Assembly (NCBI RefSeq): GCF_000741255.1 | Contig: NZ_JGZB01000004.1 | Coordinates: 186,001-250,000, forward strand | Direction of reading: 5' to 3' | Origin: Bifidobacterium magnum | Lineage (GTDB): Bacteria; Actinomycetota; Actinomycetes; Actinomycetales; Bifidobacteriaceae | Length of the DNA stretch: 64,000 bases | Shown here: piece by piece, positions 46,401 through 55,314 of the stretch | Layout: each line of letters starts with the position of its first letter | Numbering within the stretch: the first letter of the stretch is position 1 | Position numbers and translations under genes: made by a program | Notes under the pieces: model-generated | What the model was told of the DNA's origin: nothing | What the model saw: the letters and a program-made list of their open reading frames with translations, nothing else | Database searches by the model: none

Positions 46401-49400
46401 GGTGCGTTTCGTGGTGACATACTACTGGACTCCAGGGTCACTGGAGGCCGCGGATGTGAACAATACCGTACGCGTGCATTCGCATTCAGGCCTAAACCCG
46501 GCCTTGTCGACCGGCTTCGACATCGTCTGGGGCTCCGAGGTGCTGGTGCCGAACGTGATGAACACGCTGTATTACCAGAACTTCATCTATGAGTACGATC
46601 CGAAGGATACGGATGGGCAGGATGACAACCGTCCGTGGCCTAATGTGTATTTCGCGCTCTATGCGGTAGGCGAAGGCGTGGGCGTAAAAAGCGCCGAAGA
46701 CACTTCAACGCTGTACTACATCCCTACCGGAGGAGATGCCCTTCCTGAAGGCGCTGCGGGAATCTACCTGCATCCGGATCCGAAACGAGACGGTGTGCTC
46801 GCCGATATCGCTTACTACGTGAAGGAAGACGGGTCACCGCTATATCCCGATGACGAGCCCGGCAAATACATCATTGATCAGGGGAATCCTGATCCTGGTG
46901 TGGAAGACCCGGAGCGAGGCGTCATCAAAGTCGAGATCGGAGACAAGAAGTTCACCATCGCTCCGGCGGAAAATGCCGGTGGCACAAGGTGTATCGGGAA
47001 GACAACCGGTGTCGATGATGCCAAAAACTATTTCAGCCGCCTGAAAGAAGGACGCTATGTGCTGCGCATGATCACGCCTTCGCAGAACGTTCCCTACAGG
47101 CTGGAGAACAATACCGAGGTCCGCTATGACGAGAATTCCGCGGAGGAGATCACTTATAGTCTGAACATCACGGAAGTGCCGGTGATTGTGACGGCTGATG
47201 CCAATATCTACGCGAACGCCGGTAGTAATCGCGACCATGTGACAGTAGGCAACGGCGCAGGATATCTGGTGAAGACACTGAACCAGTTTGCGTCACAGGG
47301 CGTTATCGATGAAACACTGACATGGATTGCCTTGTTCCTGCGTACCAACTATGCGCGCAATTTCACATATTTTGATGAATTCCTGTCTGGCGTGGACAAC
47401 CAGTGGAGCCAATCCGCACTGTTCGGCACCGCATCGCATGTCGACTCCGAAGGCCGCATTGATGATGACCAAGACGGCTATATCAAGCCGAATAATATGG
47501 AGTATGCGATCTCCCGGTATCAGACTGAGGATCTGTCCCAAGCGATGACAACGTATCTGCAGTACGATCCTGACGCAAGCAAACAGAACGATCTGGAGGA
47601 TGGCAGGCGTGTGGCATTCTTCGACTATAAGGCTACGGAGGATGCCGAGGTGGACGGCCAAACCTATGAAGGCCAGAAGGCTCGAGGCGCCTACAAGCAG
47701 ACGAATGATGACGATCCGTCCCTAGGCGAAGGTGAAGGCAAACTCCGCCTCTATACGGATGAGGGTTGGAGCACGGTTAACGTGTACCAGGACAATACGT
47801 TCGGCAATCTCGTCAGGAACCAGCATGCCGGCTATACAAGCTTGCTGGAACGCGAGATCACGCCGCTGTATTCGAATTCCACGTTTGTGGCTTTCTATAG
47901 CTCGCCGTCTACGATTCCGCAGATCAAGAAAGTCGCCGCGGAAACCGAGTTTGTCGCGAAGAACTGGACACAGGCTTCCCTTGACGCCACGGGGAGGCCC
48001 GAATGCACGGGCATCAACAACAGCCGTGAAGAAGAAGGTGTCTGGTATTGCCGTTCCGATTACAGTACGGAAATTCGCAACGCACAGTTCACGGTGAAGC
48101 GCAATACGGATGGACTGTACCGGACGGCAACCGGATGGGGCAATAAAGAGAACGCGAAAATCTACACCTCTAATGTGGAAGGCGTTCTTGAAGAGGCGCT
48201 GGCATGGGCCGCTGGAGCGATTTACGCCACGGACTCGGGCACTGCGCCTCGCTACACCATCGAAGAAGTTAGCGCGCCCGCCGGATACTCGGTGACGAAT
48301 CCGCAGATCACGTTCTGGCTATACAACAAGGACATGGATCCAGCGGAAACCTATATTGCTGTCGAGCCTGGAACCCCGGGTGTCACGGTTTCCGAAAGCG
48401 GCCAGACGCTGTACATCGAGAACGAGCCGAGCCTGTCGATCGTGAAGGTGGCCACAGGAACCGATACATATATGTATGTTCAGGTTCCTGAAAACGAAAC
48501 CGGCGCCAACAGGCCCTCGCTCGCCGAGGTGTACGCGGACCAAGAGCTTCCGGAAGACCAGAGGAAATATACGGTTGTGCCGGAATCGAATGGGGCCCAG
48601 CCGAATGTCGAGAAGTATTTTACTGGCTATACCAAGCCGGTGAATGATGCGACATTCATACTGAGCAGGACCGAATCCGGCAATACCGAATACTATTCCC
48701 AGACCACCGAGGATGGCAGGGTACAGGTCAAATGGACGGAAAGCCCGACGGACGGCGGTACGTTCACATCCAAGGAGTTCGGCGTCATAGTCAGCCCGCG
48801 TCTTGGCGCTGGCGACTATGTGCTGAAGGAAATCGGTTCCCCGGAGGCGTATCGTCTGGTAAATCCGGATTCGGATGGAATCCGTTTCCGTGTGGCGGGC
48901 AACGGTGGATCCCTGACTTTCGAGGCTGACGCGGACGGTACGAATATTTCGGACGATGGCACCATTCTCTACGTGGAGAATGCCCCTATCCCGTCGATTG
49001 TGAAAGTTGAGCAGGGGACAGCGAAATACGTATCGGTCCTGCTGGACGACCAGTATGTCGGCAGCGTGAATTGCACGGATATCGCCGCGGACGGTATGGA
49101 AAAGTACACCTCATTCGGCACCACGGATGTCAGCGGCCTTACCGATACTCAAATTGAAGAGTTCAAAGCGAGTGGCAAGCTGCTCGAGAACTGCTTCGTC
49201 GGATATTCGAACAACCTGCAGGGCGCGAAGTTCCAGTTGGAGAAAACCTCTAATGGTGTGACTACGCACTACAGCGGTACCGCGGAAGACGGAACTCCAA
49301 TTTGGGGGGATTCCGCGGCGGATCTGGTATCCGCGAGCAGCGGCCTAGTCATTGCCCTGAAGGACGGCACAGCCGGCGACCAATATAAGCTCACCGAAAT

Positions 49401-49665
49401 AGCCGCCCCTAACGGCTATGCGCTCGTCGCCACAAGTCCGATTGAGTTCTCGCTGAATGCGGAAAGCCTTATTGAAATAACCGGCCAGGAAGGCCTGAGG
49501 CTTTCATTGGACGGTACGACTCTCTATGTCGAGAACAAGGCCGGATACGAGCTACCTGCTTCGGGCGGCAAGGGCTTGCTTTGGTGGCTGCTCATGGTGG
49601 GCCTGCTGCTTGTAGGTATTGCGCTCGGATTTGCTTACCGCCAGCGCAAGCAACTAGGCAGGTAG
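43405..49665 (+). CDS. Giant sortase-anchored pilus tip/adhesin protein with fibro-slime and SpaA-like domains
   Basis: 2,086 residues from the ATG at 43405. A TTG at 43342 (GAGGAG three bases upstream) is in frame and may be the true start. Signal peptide: charged n-region then [20 protein letters not shown] up to AYA. A possible beta-trefoil segment ([15 protein letters not shown]) precedes a fibro-slime/PA14-like domain with [11 protein letters not shown] and [20 protein letters not shown]. SpaA/Cna-B modules with E-box motifs follow: [36 protein letters not shown] and [12 protein letters not shown], which predict internal isopeptide bonds. The C-terminus has ELPASGG, a hydrophobic helix and RQRKQLGR. 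It is first in a cluster with a major pilin and class C sortase, so a tip adhesin is the likely role. Confidence 0.9.
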   Translation: [2086 protein letters not shown]

Positions 49666-49692
49666 CGGATGTGAGGTAGTCCTCGTGTAACA

Positions 49693-49720
49693 AAAGGCTG
49701 TCTTCAGGCAGCCTTTTGTT
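49693..49720 (+). terminator. Intrinsic terminator after the tip pilin gene
   Basis: AAAAGGCTG paired with CAGCCTTTT around a short inner stem, followed by GTTGT. It should lower read-through into the major pilin gene. Confidence 0.85.
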
Positions 49721-50033
49721 GTATTGCTTGAAGTGGGCGTAAGGGCGAGCGGGATTTTGCGTTCGCGCTTGCGTTTTTCCGCTGAATTTCGCAAGTTGCA
49801 GCACGGATGCTTGCTTGCGCTTGCGCTTTTCGCCCGAAAACCGCAAGTTTTAGCACTGATACCTGTCTGTGCTTACATTTTTTGACCGGAATCTGCAAGT
49901 TTTAGCAGGGTGCTCTGCTCCGGTTCACGGTTTTGGGCTGTTTTTTGCAAGTTTTAGCAGGGTGCTCTGCTCCCGTTCACGATTTTTCTTCGATTTCCGC
50001 ACCTTTGAGCACAACCTTCTGCTTCCGTTCACG
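49721..50033 (-). repeat. 52-bp tandem repeat array C (inverted orientation)
   Basis: Read on the minus strand, units begin with GTGAACGGA and contain TGCTAAAA and GCGGAAATC-like words. TTCACG occurs at 49924, 49976 and 50028, exactly 52 bp apart. Degenerate equivalents lie near 49873 (TTACAT), 49821 (TTGCGC) and 49769 (TTGCGT). No gene. The same family is found at 57.0 and 58.2 kb in the opposite orientation. Confidence 0.85.
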
Positions 50034-50311
50034 CATATAGCTTCACTAGATAGGCTTCTATAGAATGGCTAGTTTTTGAAGATCCTGTGAAGGTCTGGTC
50101 CGCGGCTTGTAGATGGCCTTAAATCCCTTATTTTCCAAGGGTTGTGGATGTTGGGGAAGTATTGAGAAGAGCCTTCAATGTACCCCCTACTTCCGTTAGG
50201 ATGATACTTATAGCGAAACTGTGTTTATTTCCTAGTTTCTCCCAACAGGCACGGTTTTGGAGGCGCATCGCTTGATGCGCTTAAAGGGTAAATGAATAAC
50301 AAGGAGAAGTG
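50034..50311 (+). promoter_or_regulatory. Leader region of the major pilin gene
   Basis: No separate gene. An AT-rich stretch with a TATAGC-like -10 near 50210 leads to a strong ribosome site AAGGAGAAGTG directly before the ATG at 50312. Confidence 0.5.
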
Positions 50312-52094
50312 ATGAATAAGACATGGAAGTCGCTTGTCGCGTTGACCGCGGGCGGCGCCCTTGCTATGAGTGGCATGGTGGGGGGTGTCGAGTGCTCTGG
50401 CCATTAATGGCACAGATGCCGCCAATATCGAGTCACCAACCACCAACGTGACCGACAACAAGATTTACAATGTAAATGCGACGCTGACCATCAACAATGT
50501 GGTTCAGGGTGACGCATTCAAGGGTTACCAGCTGCTGTTCTTGGATTCCGAATCCGATGCCGGCAAGGTGTATCTCGTCAACGATGTGTATAGGGATGCC
50601 ATTAAGGCTGGTATTAAGGCTGTATTGGGTACTAGCTACCAAGATACTAATTTTGATACGGACGCCAAGATCATCAGCTGGCTGACTACCAACTTGACTG
50701 GTGGCACGTTGAATGATGATGGTACGGTCACCATGGATGATACCACGAACATCGACAAGTTCACCGCAGGGTTCATGGGCGCAAGCCCAGATAATCCGGC
50801 GTTTACTGCGACTGCGGCCGAGGGTGCAACTTCAGTGGAAGTGTCTAACGTTCCGGTTGGTTTCTACCTCATCGAGCATACTTCGGTGGGCGATGACAAT
50901 ACTGGCGACCTGACGACCTACACCACGTCCAAGTACATGGCGATGAACATTTCGTCCCTGAATGGGGGAAATAATGTCATCAACCTGAAGAACGGCACGG
51001 TGACGCTGGATAAGACGATCACCAACCCGAATGCTCAGGATGTAAACGGCACGGAAGATGCCGCCAGCTACAAGGTTGGCGACGTGGTGGAATACAAGCT
51101 CGTCGGCACCTTGCCGGACAACTTCGCTGATTTCTCGACGTTCAACTACACCTTCAGCGATACCCTCTCCGAGGGCCTGACGCTGAATGAGGATTCCGTA
51201 GAGGTAACGGTTGATCCTGATGGTGAAGGCGGAGAGAAAGATCCAATTAAGGTATATAGTAAGGGGGCGCCTGAGGACGAAGGCGTGCCGGAAGTTACCT
51301 TTGGTACTGATCCTACCTTGAGTGTTGCCATGGGTAACTTGGTGAACTACACGAATCCTGACGTGACGAAGGCTTCGGTCATTACCGTTACGTATTCCGC
51401 GACGGTGAACGCTCTCGCCAAAATGGGTGCTGCCGGTAACAAGAACGAGGCGAAGATCACGTTCTCGAACAATCCGAACAGCGACACCGATAGCGAAACG
51501 CCAAAAGACATTGTTACAGCCTACAGCTTCCAGCTGGACGTGAACAAGACTGACGGTAATGAGGATCCGCTTGCCGGCGCCGGCTTCACGCTGTACCGTC
51601 AAGGTGAAGATAAGGAATGGCATCCGTGGTACACCGATAATGAGGGTAACGATGTGGCCAAGGAAGTGAGGACCTCCCAGGTAGGGGATAAGTACGTCGC
51701 CAAATTCCCGCAGCTGAGCGCAGGCATCTACAAGCTTGAAGAAACCACGGTCCCGGCCGGCTACAACAAGGCCGACGACCAGTTCCTTCAGGTGGTGGCT
51801 ACCTACTACGTGGCGACCGACACCATTCCAGCAGATAAGAAGGTAGGCGACATCAAGAGCCTGACCGTCCAGCTCGGCACCGTGGACGAGAACGGCACGT
51901 TCACCGCGACCGGTGACGCCGAAAACGGCAACATTACTGACGGCATCGTCGGCACCACCGTTATCAACGTGGCCGGCTCCGAACTGCCGTCCACTGGTGG
52001 CATGGGCACTGTCCTGCTCTACACCGTCGGTGGCCTCGTGGTTCTGATCGCCGCCGCTGGCCTGACGATCGCGCTCAAGCGTCGCCAGAGCTAG
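50312..52094 (+). CDS. fimA: Major pilin (FimA-like), frame broken at a G6 run in the signal peptide; OFF as sequenced
   Basis: From the ATG at 50312 (AAGGAGAAGTG upstream) the frame reads MNKTWKSLVALTAGGALAMS then GMVGGVECSGH and stops. The pilin itself is in the next frame. Removing one G from the G6 run at 50380-50385 restores GMVGVSSALA|INGTDA, a complete signal peptide joined to the pilin. Mature part: head domain (YQLLFLD), a second domain (TLDKTITNP, SYKVGDVVEYKLVGTLPDNF) whose Lys is a candidate pilin-motif residue, a Cna-B domain with the E-box YKLEETTVPAGY, then ELPSTGG, a hydrophobic helix and KRRQS. It forms the pilus shaft when expressed. A true mutation or sequencing error cannot be excluded. 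Confidence 0.88.
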
Positions 52095-52114
52095 TCACTA
52101 TCAACCTAATACCT

Positions 52115-52192
52115 GAGCCTGCATAGGCTCAGCGAACGCGGGCTCGGCGCCATCCTTTCCCCTTCCTGGAATAGAGCCCGGGCCCGCATTCG
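52115..52192 (+). terminator. Hairpins between the major pilin and sortase genes
   Basis: GAGCCT-GCAT-AGGCTC at 52115-52130 and a larger stem, CGAACGCGGGCTCGG at 52133-52147 with CCGGGCCCGCATTCG at 52178-52192. There is no U-tract. Partial termination or RNA stabilisation here would keep sortase below pilin levels; this is inference. Confidence 0.5.
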
Positions 52193-52235
52193 TATTCAAC
52201 GAAACTTATGCGCAACCATAATGAAAGGAAGTCTG

Positions 52236-53174
52236 ATGAGTGAGCACACTCCGGCAGGGTCTAGTCAGACTCCTGCCAACAAGACCACAGCCGTACACAA
52301 AAAGAAAAGCAACGTCGGCGTGAACATCATGATCGCGTTCTTTTCGCTGGTACTGCTTGCCGGAATCGGTGTGCTCTGTTATCCCACGTTCGCGGACTGG
52401 TGGAACCGTATGCACCAGTCGCGCGCGGTCGCAACCTATGTGGAGTCGACTGAGAATCTTTCCAAGGAAAAGAAAGCGGCGATGCTGGAACAGGCGCACC
52501 AATACAACCAGGACTTACTGAACGTCTCCGACCGCTGGCACCTTACCGACGACCAGCTCGCCACCTACAACAACACGTTGGACGTGACGGGAACGGGCAT
52601 CATGGGCTACGTCAGTATTCCGAAAATCAAGGTGCAGCTGCCCGTATATCACGGCACGTCGGAAACGGTGATGCAGATCGCGATCGGGCATCTTACGGGA
52701 AGTTCGCTTCCCGTGGGCGGCGAGAATACGCATGCCGTCGCATCCGGTCATACGGGTCTGCCGTCCGCTCGACTGCTTACGGGACTCGATCAGCTGGAAG
52801 TCGGCGACAATTTTTACGTCACCGTCCTCGATGAACAACATTGGTATCAAGTAAGTGAGATTAATGTGGTACTTCCGACTGAAATGAGTAAGTTGGATAT
52901 TGAAAACGGAAAAGATTACATGACGCTCGTTACTTGCACGCCGTACGGAGTGAACAGTCACCGACTGCTCGTCCGCGGGCATGCGATACCGGCACCGCAG
53001 ACGGTAGATGAGACGAAATACGACAATCCGAAAACAATGATGGCGATTACGATTGCCGCCATCGCGCTGGTATTTATTCTGCTGGTGCTACTTGTCGTGT
53101 GGCTTATCCGTCGCAGGGCGAAAGCGAGGGCAAGGTTAACTGGTGTGAAGTATAGGAAGGATAATGAGTCATGA
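52236..53174 (+). CDS. srtC: Class C (pilin-polymerising) sortase
   Basis: 312 residues. N-terminal membrane helix (IMIAFFSLVLLAGIGVLCYP), the core YVSIPKIKVQLPVYHGTSE, the active-site His in ASGHTGLPSARLLTGLD, the catalytic Cys in TLVTCTPYGVNSHRLLVRG with its Arg, and a C-terminal membrane helix followed by Arg/Lys, typical of class C. The usual DPW/DPF lid is not clear; SDRW at about 100 is the nearest candidate. It joins pilin subunits through isopeptide bonds. The next gene overlaps by ATGA. Confidence 0.95.
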   Translation: MSEHTPAGSSQTPANKTTAVHKKKSNVGVNIMIAFFSLVLLAGIGVLCYPTFADWWNRMHQSRAVATYVESTENLSKEKKAAMLEQAHQYNQDLLNVSDRWHLTDDQLATYNNTLDVTGTGIMGYVSIPKIKVQLPVYHGTSETVMQIAIGHLTGSSLPVGGENTHAVASGHTGLPSARLLTGLDQLEVGDNFYVTVLDEQHWYQVSEINVVLPTEMSKLDIENGKDYMTLVTCTPYGVNSHRLLVRGHAIPAPQTVDETKYDNPKTMMAITIAAIALVFILLVLLVVWLIRRRAKARARLTGVKYRKDNES

Positions 53175-54217
53175 CCAGGACCATGAGTCGAGTACGACTG
53201 TTCTTGGCTGGCATCATGGCTGTGCTGTTTGTATGCAGCGGGTTCATGGCGGTGCCTGCCAATGCGACGGAATCTGGGGACGGTTCCATCACGATCCGCT
53301 ACCAGTATGGGGGACAGTCGGTTGCGGATTCCGCATTCTATTTGTATAAAGTCGCGAACTGGGATGAGAACGAGCCGGATGTGCCGTTGTCGGAATCCGT
53401 TACCAGCGGATTCTCAATTCCGGAACTCGCCGACGTCAACTGGAAATTGTTGGATTCAGAAAGTGCGGAAGATTGGCGTGATCTGACCGCCACTTTATTC
53501 AACGACCTTAAGTTGCACGAATTCGACATTGTCGATCCCGTTGCGGACGGTTCTACCGATTCCGATGGCGTGGTTCGGTTCGACAAGTTGACGGATGGCG
53601 TGTATTTGGCGATTTCTCCGCTTTCCGCGCTGCCGAAGGCCGTGTATTCAGCACAGCTGATTTCGATACCGTCCAAGACCAATCCGACAACGGCCGAGAA
53701 TCGTGATGTGGAGATTACCGCGAAGGGCAACGCATGGAGCGGTGAAGATCCGATCCATGTGAAAAAGGTCTGGGAAGACGGCGATTCCGCGAACCGTCCG
53801 AAGTCGATTGAGGTGACGCTGTACTACCAGTACGACGAGGACGAATCGTTTGAACCGTATGAAACGGTGACGCTGAACGCTGCGAACAACTGGTCGTACG
53901 AGTGGACGCGACTGCCGGAATCCATAGATTATGTGGTCCGGGAAACGAATGTTCCGGAAGGCTATTCCATGTCGATGACGGTGGACCGCGTTTCTGACAC
54001 CACGAGCTACTGGACGTTCACGAACACGGCCGACGATCAGGATAAGCCGGGCACGCCGGGAACTCCGGGCAAGCCGAGTTCGCAGTCGAACCCCGTAAAT
54101 CCCGCGTTCACAGGCTCCAATATTGCGCTGATCGTATTCATTGCGGCAGGAGCGCTGGGACTGGGTGTCATTCTGATGGTGGAAGTCAGGAAAATGAGGA
54201 AGGCCGAGCGCGAATAA
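53171..54217 (+). CDS. Small minor pilin with a non-canonical sorting signal
   Basis: 348 residues. Signal peptide VRLFLAGIMAVLFVCSGFMA ending PANA. One N-terminal domain of unknown fold, then a Cna-B domain (IHVKKVWEDGDSANRPKSIE to YVVRETNVPEGYSM), a PGTPGTPG linker, and NPAFTGSN followed by a membrane helix and KMRKAERE. The pentapeptide is PAFTG where LPxTG is expected, close to the LAFTG form seen in actinobacteria. Overlap with the sortase stop shows translational coupling. It probably anchors the pilus base to the wall. Confidence 0.85.
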   Translation: MTRTMSRVRLFLAGIMAVLFVCSGFMAVPANATESGDGSITIRYQYGGQSVADSAFYLYKVANWDENEPDVPLSESVTSGFSIPELADVNWKLLDSESAEDWRDLTATLFNDLKLHEFDIVDPVADGSTDSDGVVRFDKLTDGVYLAISPLSALPKAVYSAQLISIPSKTNPTTAENRDVEITAKGNAWSGEDPIHVKKVWEDGDSANRPKSIEVTLYYQYDEDESFEPYETVTLNAANNWSYEWTRLPESIDYVVRETNVPEGYSMSMTVDRVSDTTSYWTFTNTADDQDKPGTPGTPGKPSSQSNPVNPAFTGSNIALIVFIAAGALGLGVILMVEVRKMRKAERE

Positions 54218-54275
54218 CTCGCCGCTTTCCCCAATAATTTCATAAAGGCCTCGTCTAGGCTTCATATAGACACGC

Positions 54276-54318
54276 GCCGCACCCCTTCGCCAACAATTGT
54301 CGAGGGGGTGCGGCAATA
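54276..54318 (+). terminator. Terminator of the pilus cluster
   Basis: GCCGCACCCC at 54276 pairs with GGGGTGCGGC ending at 54314, followed by AATATTCTG. The 54320-54544 gap up to rplU has no gene. Confidence 0.8.
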
Positions 54319-54544
54319 TTCTGTGATGGTTCCACGGGCTGTAGGAACTACTGGGCATTTCCTGTGAAATGTGCCGGAATTGTGCGGGCGGGCTGCTAGA
54401 TGACGCTGGAGACGGCCGCAGAATTCAGCGAGGAAATTTGCGGTACGAATCGTAATTTCTTTGGCGCTGCCGGAAGTGTGTAGCTTTTGAATGTTGGCGC
54501 GAGTACATGCGGCGCGAATGTTCCAAACAGAATAAAGGATGAAT

Positions 54545-54853
54545 ATGTACGCAATTGTGAAGGCCGGCGGCCATCAGGAAAAGGTCGAGGTCGGTGACGT
54601 GATTCTCGTCAACCGCCTCGCTGCTAAGAAGGGCGAAACCGTGGAATTCCCGGTCGCTCTCGTGGTAGACGGTTCTAAGGTTGTTATGGCTGCGAAGGAT
54701 CTCGCAGGCATGACGGTCAAGGCTGAAGTCGTGAACGACGAAGCTAAGGGCCCGAAGATCAACATCATGAAGTTCAAGAACAAGACGGGCGTTGCTCGCC
54801 GCAAGGGTCATCGTCAGAAGCTGACCGCCGTTAAGATCACGGCGATCGCCTGA
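54545..54853 (+). CDS. rplU: 50S ribosomal protein L21
   Basis: 102 residues starting [18 protein letters not shown], with AAAGGA six bases upstream; the earlier ATG at 54539 touches the ribosome site. It ends [20 protein letters not shown]. Operon with rpmA. Confidence 0.97.
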   Translation: MYAIVKAGGHQEKVEVGDVILVNRLAAKKGETVEFPVALVVDGSKVVMAAKDLAGMTVKAEVVNDEAKGPKINIMKFKNKTGVARRKGHRQKLTAVKITAIA

Positions 54854-54866
54854 GAAAGGAACAGAC

Positions 54867-55121
54867 ATGGCACATAAGAAGGGTGCGTCCAGCTCTCGTA
54901 ACGGTCGCGATTCGAACCCGCAATACCTTGGTGTGAAGAAGTTCGGCGGCGAAGCTGTAGTAGCAGGAAACATTATTGTGCGTCAGCGCGGCACCAAGTT
55001 CCACGCTGGCCACAACGTCGGCATGGGCAAGGATCACACGCTGTTCGCCCTCGTTGACGGCAACGTGAAGTTCGGTGTGCGCCGCGACCGCAAGGTTGTG
55101 GACGTCGTCGAAGCTGAGTGA
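54867..55121 (+). CDS. rpmA: 50S ribosomal protein L27
   Basis: 84 residues starting [19 protein letters not shown], the family start whose N-terminal tail reaches the peptidyl-transferase centre, with [20 protein letters not shown]. It lies 13 bp after rplU. Confidence 0.98.
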   Translation: MAHKKGASSSRNGRDSNPQYLGVKKFGGEAVVAGNIIVRQRGTKFHAGHNVGMGKDHTLFALVDGNVKFGVRRDRKVVDVVEAE

Positions 55122-55136
55122 AGCTTTTAAAGCGTT

Positions 55137-55174
55137 AAAAGGGCTGCGGGCTTATGGCTCGCAGCCCTTTTTGT
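55137..55174 (+). terminator. Intrinsic terminator of rplU-rpmA
   Basis: AAAAGGGCTGCG paired with CGCAGCCCTTTT plus extra inner pairs, followed by TGT. Confidence 0.92.
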
Positions 55175-55314
55175 ATGGGTTTTGTGTTTTTGTATAGGTT
55201 GGCACGGGCTGGCAGGTGCTAGGCGCGCCAGTGCTTTCTAGGCTCGTTTGGGGCGCTGGTGCTCGTTAGTGCACGTTGGGGCCGTCGACGCGCGTTGGAG
55301 CTCGCCAGTGGTCG

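Noticed and set aside
50370-52094. Pilin translated from the GTG at 50370 in its own frame
   Set aside because: That start has no ribosome site and would give a pilin without a working signal peptide; the frame-broken start at 50312 is much better supported.
42940-54320. Transposon or integrase-borne origin of the pilus cluster
   Set aside because: No integrase, transposase, tRNA target or flanking direct repeat was found at either edge.
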